Assembly: GCA_900543295.1 (NCBI GenBank)
Contig: UQQY01000094.1
Location: forward strand, 1 to 8,564
Direction of reading: 5' to 3'
Source of the DNA: an uncultured Oscillospiraceae bacterium
GTDB taxonomy: Bacteria; Bacillota; Clostridia; Oscillospirales; Ruminococcaceae
DNA length: 8,564 nucleotides
Position 1 is the first letter of the stretch. The number at the start of each line of letters is the position of its first letter. The position numbers and the translations under genes are program-made. Below the pieces are notes generated by a model. The model made no database searches. It had not been told where the DNA came from and saw nothing but the letters and a program-made list of their open reading frames with translations. Shown here in pieces: positions 5,028 through 8,564 of the stretch.

Positions 5028-6175
5028 ATGCGGATTGTTCACACATCAGACTGGCATATCGGCAAAACGCTGAACGATTATTCCCTGCTAAAAGATCAGG
5101 AAACCTGCCTGTTTGCCTTCGCCGACCGGATACATGAGCTTTGTACTGACGCTCTGATTATCTCCGGCGATTTATATGATCGTTCCGTTCCGTCAGCAGA
5201 AGCTGTTTCCCTGCTTGACCGGTTATTTTCCTACCTGACCGGAGCGTGTGGAATTGAGGTCTTTGCGATTGCCGGAAATCATGATTCCAGAGAACGGATC
5301 GATTTTGGCAGCCGCATGATGGATTCTGCCGGTCTTCATCTTGTCGGCTCTGTGCGGCGTCCTGTTTCTTCCTTTAACTTAAAAAAAGGGGATGAAACGG
5401 TTACTATCTGGATGCTCCCCTATTTTGAACTGCATCATATCCGTGCACTGTTTCCAGAAGATCCGCCTAAAAACCTTCAGAAAGCATTTGATCTCTGCCT
5501 TTCACAAATACAGGAGAAAGCGGATTTTTCTCATCCGCAGATTCTTGCCGCACACGGTTTTTATACCGTAGGCGGTACGGCGGACGAGACGAGTCTCGGC
5601 GGAGGCGAGCATCTATTTTACGGGAGAACCCCTTCGATTATATTGCGCTTGGCCATCTGCACGGATGCCATTCGGCGGGAGACGATACGATCCGCTACTC
5701 CGGCTCACCGCTTAAATATTCGGTAGATGAAGCGGCGCAGAAAAAACGGTTTCTTATCCTTGATTTTCAGGACAATATACTGCAATCAATACAGGAGGAA
5801 TCGTTTACCGCTGAAAAAGATGTACGGATGATTCGCGGAACTCTTGACGAACTCTGTGACAAAAGCAGACAATCCGGATTTTCAGATTATGTTTTTGCAG
5901 AGTTATCGGATGAATGTATCCGAGTAGGGGCAATCCAACGCTTAAAGGCCGTTTTTCCGAACGCGCTCGGATTGAAGTATACAAATCTGCAAAATAGTAT
6001 ATCCGCCCGCAGCGCAGCGAATCCCATAGTGCGAACAGCCGATCCGCAGGCGCTTTTTGCGGACTTTTTTCAATCAGTAATGAACCGCGCGCTCACGGAT
6101 GCAGAACGTGCCTACATCAAGGGAATATCGGACAAGCAGGAGAAAGGAGATTTTCGTGATACCAGTACGGCTTGA
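5028..6175 (+). pseudogene. sbcD: SbcD exonuclease subunit, interrupted by a frameshift
   Basis: SbcD is the Mre11-like, Mn-dependent nuclease subunit of SbcCD, which cuts DNA hairpins and protein-blocked ends in the cytoplasm. ATG 5028 has AAAGGAGAGG just upstream; ATG 4992 is in frame but has no binding site. The metallophosphoesterase motifs are visible: DWHIG (residues 8-12), GDLYDR (47-52), GNHD (83-86) and AHGF (175-178). At about 5616-5632 the frame breaks: the starting frame reads out-of-frame residues and stops at TAG 5724-5726. The -1 frame instead carries NPFDYIALGHLH (the last metal motif, GHLH 5651-5662), RYSGSPLKYS, and a full C-terminal domain to TGA 6173-6175. One missing base in TTTT (5616-5619), CGGG (5621-5624) or CCCC (5629-5632) explains it; restored length is about 382 residues, normal for SbcD. 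Only part of the active site survives before the early stop. The intact downstream frame points to a very recent mutation or a sequencing error. Confidence 0.88.
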
Positions 6176-8564
6176 ATTTGCGGCCTTTGGTCCCTTCCCC
6201 CAAAAACAGATAATTGATTTTACCCGATTCGACGACGACCGGCTCTTTTTGATTACCGGACCGACTGGAAGCGGAAAGACTACCATCTTTGATGCGCTGA
6301 CCTATAGTCTTTATGGAGAGGCCAGCGGCAGTCTGCGTGAAAAAGCCACGCTGAAAAGCGATTTTGTTGGAGAAACTGGATTTTGCTATACCTCCTTTGC
6401 CTTTCTCGTACACGGAAAGCAGTACACGGTTCGCCGGATACCGCAGCAGCGCTGCCCTAAACAGCGCGGTGACGGGATTAAGGAGCAGACCGCTGAAGCG
6501 GAGCTTTCTGACGAAAATGGTGTGATCTGCACGCATGTCGGACCGGTTAACCGAAAAATCGAAGAACTGATCGGATTGAACTCGGAGCAATTTCACAAAA
6601 TTGTTTTGCTCCCGCAGGGAGAGTTTCGCCGCTTTTTGTCGGACAGGTCGGATGAAAAGCAGGAAATCCTGCGCCACATTTTTTCAACCGGCATCCTAAG
6701 CAGCTTTACAGAACGCCTAAAACAGGGCGTATCTTCCTGCACAGCGGCATATCAAAACACGCTGTCTCACTGCGCGGCTCTTCTTCATACAATTCAGACG
6801 GAAGCGGGCAGTCCGCTCGCCTGCTCTATCACTGCGAATATTCCGGATTTTTCTGCCGTCCTTTCTCTTCTTTCAGATCAGAATCAAACGGACAAGGCTG
6901 CGCTCGAAAAAACGACTGAACAGCTTCGCAGTGCAGCGGCCGCATATGACTGCATCAATCTGGAGCTCGCCAAAACGGAAAACGATCTGTTGGCGCAGTA
7001 TCGAAAGGCGGCGAAGGAATTTGCAGAAATGGAATGCCAAAATGAAGAATGGGCAAAGCGCCGGAAGACGCTGGAACTGCTTGAAAAAGCCGCACCGGTG
7101 GCACAGAAAGAACAGGAGTGCCTCAGCCTTTCCGATGAAATCGTACGACTGAAGACATCCATCAAATCGGCTGAAAGCATGCATGCGCTACATGAGAAAA
7201 AGCTTTATTCCATTCAAACAGAACAAAAAGAAGCCAAAGAAGCGGCAGATTCGGCGCTCAAAAACAGCGAACAGATTCCAACGCTAAAAACACAGCTTCA
7301 AAAACATACAGAGCTCTCGGAAAAACGGAACGAATGCGTTTCTTTGTCTGAGCAGCTAAAAAAATGCGAAGAGGCGCAAAAAATATTGGCTGACGCTAAA
7401 CTATGGTTTACTGCAAAAGAGGCGCTGGCCGAAATACAGTCCAAAGTGCAGGGGCGCGAATGCTTCTTTCAAACGCTTCGCACCTATCGTTCCGCCTGCG
7501 CAGAAGCGGCGGCTTCCGCAAAAGAATCATCAGAAGCCCTTTCCGCTTATATTGCCGCACAAGCGCCGTTCCTTGCAGAAAAACTGCGTGAAAACGAACC
7601 CTGTCCCGTCTGCGGCTCGACCGTACATCCCGCTCCTGCACAGCACGGCAGTTCTTCCGGAAGCAAAAAGCAGTACGAACAGGCAAGACTTCGGGAGACT
7701 GAAGCCGTAAGACGCAGAGATCAGCTTTTTCAGGAGCTTTCCCTTCTGCTCTTGGAAGAAAATCAGGGAAAAGATCCGCTTTCCTGTATAAAATCGGAGA
7801 AAAAAAGCTACCGGCTGTTTTGTACGGAGTTTGAGATCCGACAGAACACAGTATCGGCTTTCCGTATTCCAGAAAAGCTTAAGCGCTGTTCTTCCGAAGA
7901 AATAAACACGCGCCTTGACACGTGCGTAAAGCAGTATCAGAAGATACAGGGACATCTCGACGCTCTGACCAATCAGTGTGAAACGCTTATGCGGGCTGTT
8001 CCCGAAAACATGGAAGCGCAGGCTCTTTCCGAACAAATCACAGCGCTTGAACAGAACGTTCTGCTTGCACAAAATCGTCTTCAAAAGGCAAACACAGCTC
8101 TGGAGCATGCACGTCTCGCCTTAGCGCGTACAGAAGAACAGCTTGGCATTTTCACAAAGCAGCTTACGGAAAAAACGATTCTCCTACAGCAAAAGCAAAC
8201 CGATTTCCATCGCTTGATGTCGGAAAGCGAACTGGATGAAGACGTTTATCGAATGCTTCTTCCGAAACTGCCGGAGATTTCTGCACGGCGCAAAGCGCTT
8301 GAACAGCATAAAATCGAATACCGTAGCAAACGCGATGCTTTACAGCAGTTAAAAGTGCAGACAGCCTCGCTGCAGGAGCACAACTTAGACGAGATGACTG
8401 CCCGCAAACAGGAAGCAATGGCAAAACGCGACGCTCTGCAACAACAGTACAACCGACAGGCACAGCGGCTCCATACAAACACCTGCGCCGCACAGTCGCT
8501 TTTATCCTGTACCCGGCTGGAAAAAGAGAAGCGCGAAGCGCTCGAACAGGCGCGCTTTCTCTAC
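6156..8564 (+). CDS. sbcC: SbcC ATPase subunit of SbcCD nuclease (3' end outside window)
   Basis: SbcC is the Rad50-like SMC-type ATPase that pairs with SbcD to process hairpins and broken ends. I read one open frame of 803 codons to the window edge. GTG 6156 is chosen because AAAGGAG lies 6 bases upstream and IPVRLEFAAFGPF is the usual SbcC opening. It overlaps the end of sbcD by 20 bases, typical of translational coupling. Walker A GPTGSGKT is at residues 35-42 and Q-loop LLPQGEFRRFL has Gln154. Long, Glu/Gln/Lys-rich coiled-coil arms lie on each side of the zinc hook CPVCGSTVHP (483-492), whose two cysteines join two SbcC molecules. The family is about 1000 residues, so the second arm's end and the signature/Walker B lobe lie beyond the window. 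No frame damage is seen, unlike sbcD; early termination in sbcD may reduce its translation. Confidence 0.94.
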   Translation, partial: MIPVRLEFAAFGPFPQKQIIDFTRFDDDRLFLITGPTGSGKTTIFDALTYSLYGEASGSLREKATLKSDFVGETGFCYTSFAFLVHGKQYTVRRIPQQRCPKQRGDGIKEQTAEAELSDENGVICTHVGPVNRKIEELIGLNSEQFHKIVLLPQGEFRRFLSDRSDEKQEILRHIFSTGILSSFTERLKQGVSSCTAAYQNTLSHCAALLHTIQTEAGSPLACSITANIPDFSAVLSLLSDQNQTDKAALEKTTEQLRSAAAAYDCINLELAKTENDLLAQYRKAAKEFAEMECQNEEWAKRRKTLELLEKAAPVAQKEQECLSLSDEIVRLKTSIKSAESMHALHEKKLYSIQTEQKEAKEAADSALKNSEQIPTLKTQLQKHTELSEKRNECVSLSEQLKKCEEAQKILADAKLWFTAKEALAEIQSKVQGRECFFQTLRTYRSACAEAAASAKESSEALSAYIAAQAPFLAEKLRENEPCPVCGSTVHPAPAQHGSSSGSKKQYEQARLRETEAVRRRDQLFQELSLLLLEENQGKDPLSCIKSEKKSYRLFCTEFEIRQNTVSAFRIPEKLKRCSSEEINTRLDTCVKQYQKIQGHLDALTNQCETLMRAVPENMEAQALSEQITALEQNVLLAQNRLQKANTALEHARLALARTEEQLGIFTKQLTEKTILLQQKQTDFHRLMSESELDEDVYRMLLPKLPEISARRKALEQHKIEYRSKRDALQQLKVQTASLQEHNLDEMTARKQEAMAKRDALQQQYNRQAQRLHTNTCAAQSLLSCTRLEKEKREALEQARFLY

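Noticed and set aside
5610..5635. Programmed -1 ribosomal frameshifting in sbcD
   Set aside because: The junction CTA TTT TAC does not form a standard X XXY YYZ slippery heptamer, no stimulatory pseudoknot is evident, and SbcD is not known to use frameshifting. A one-base deletion or sequencing error is simpler.
6117..6677. 186-codon minus-strand open frame opposite sbcC
   Set aside because: It is fully antisense to the SbcC ATPase lobe including Walker A and the Q-loop; no ribosome binding site or recognisable domain.
7530..8108. 192-codon minus-strand open frame opposite sbcC
   Set aside because: It is antisense to the zinc hook and coiled coil; long shadow frames are expected opposite Glu/Lys/Gln-rich coiled coils.

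Overview
The window (roughly 50% GC) looks like a chromosomal segment of a low-to-mid-GC Firmicute. Class Clostridia is most likely, probably Oscillospiraceae/Ruminococcaceae-like. The reasons are AAAGGAG-type ribosome binding sites with frequent TTG and GTG starts, a preQ1-riboswitch-controlled QueT transporter, a ClpC-type double AAA+ ATPase, a tiny Cys/Gly-rich membrane protein of the kind often labelled 'chorion class high-cysteine protein' in clostridia, and a clostridial-style sbcDC pair. This placement is inference from gene content, not from a marker gene. I see no mobile element, CRISPR array, tRNA or rRNA.

Left part, all on the minus strand, in transcription order from about 4.5 kb down to 1: a ClpC-like Hsp100 ATPase (2219-4513, probably starting at TTG) ends almost on a hairpin terminator. 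Then comes a class I preQ1 riboswitch (2081-2116) whose tail runs into the ribosome binding site of queT (1537-2064), a queuosine-precursor transporter S component. A very short gene (1236-1367, 43 aa, one membrane segment) has its own good promoter. It is followed by a 15-bp tandem repeat and a terminator-like hairpin placed directly before the ribosome binding site of a ribokinase gene (202-1104), an arrangement that suggests readthrough or attenuation. The first 108 bases hold the 5' end of another minus-strand gene, with an extended -10 promoter in front of it.

Right part, on the plus strand: a 49-aa, 12-cysteine, one-helix protein (4633-4782) is divergent from clpC. Its 3' region carries three hairpins followed by a strong intrinsic terminator (4885-4917). 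A near-consensus sigma-A promoter (4940-4968) then drives sbcD (5028-6175) and sbcC (6156 to window end, incomplete). These encode the two subunits of the SbcCD (Mre11-Rad50-like) nuclease. sbcD carries a -1 frame change near 5616-5632, just before its last metal-binding motif, while its remaining frame and sbcC are otherwise fully open. This is either a recent inactivating deletion or a homopolymer sequencing error.

Most of the genes are recognisable housekeeping functions (sugar kinase, tRNA-modification precursor uptake, protein quality control, DNA repair). The parts least likely to be in a standard annotation are the two small membrane proteins, the rbsK leader, the structured 3' region after the Cys-rich gene, the reduced middle domain of the ClpC-like protein and the sbcD frame break. 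I found no convincing evidence of a new multi-gene system.
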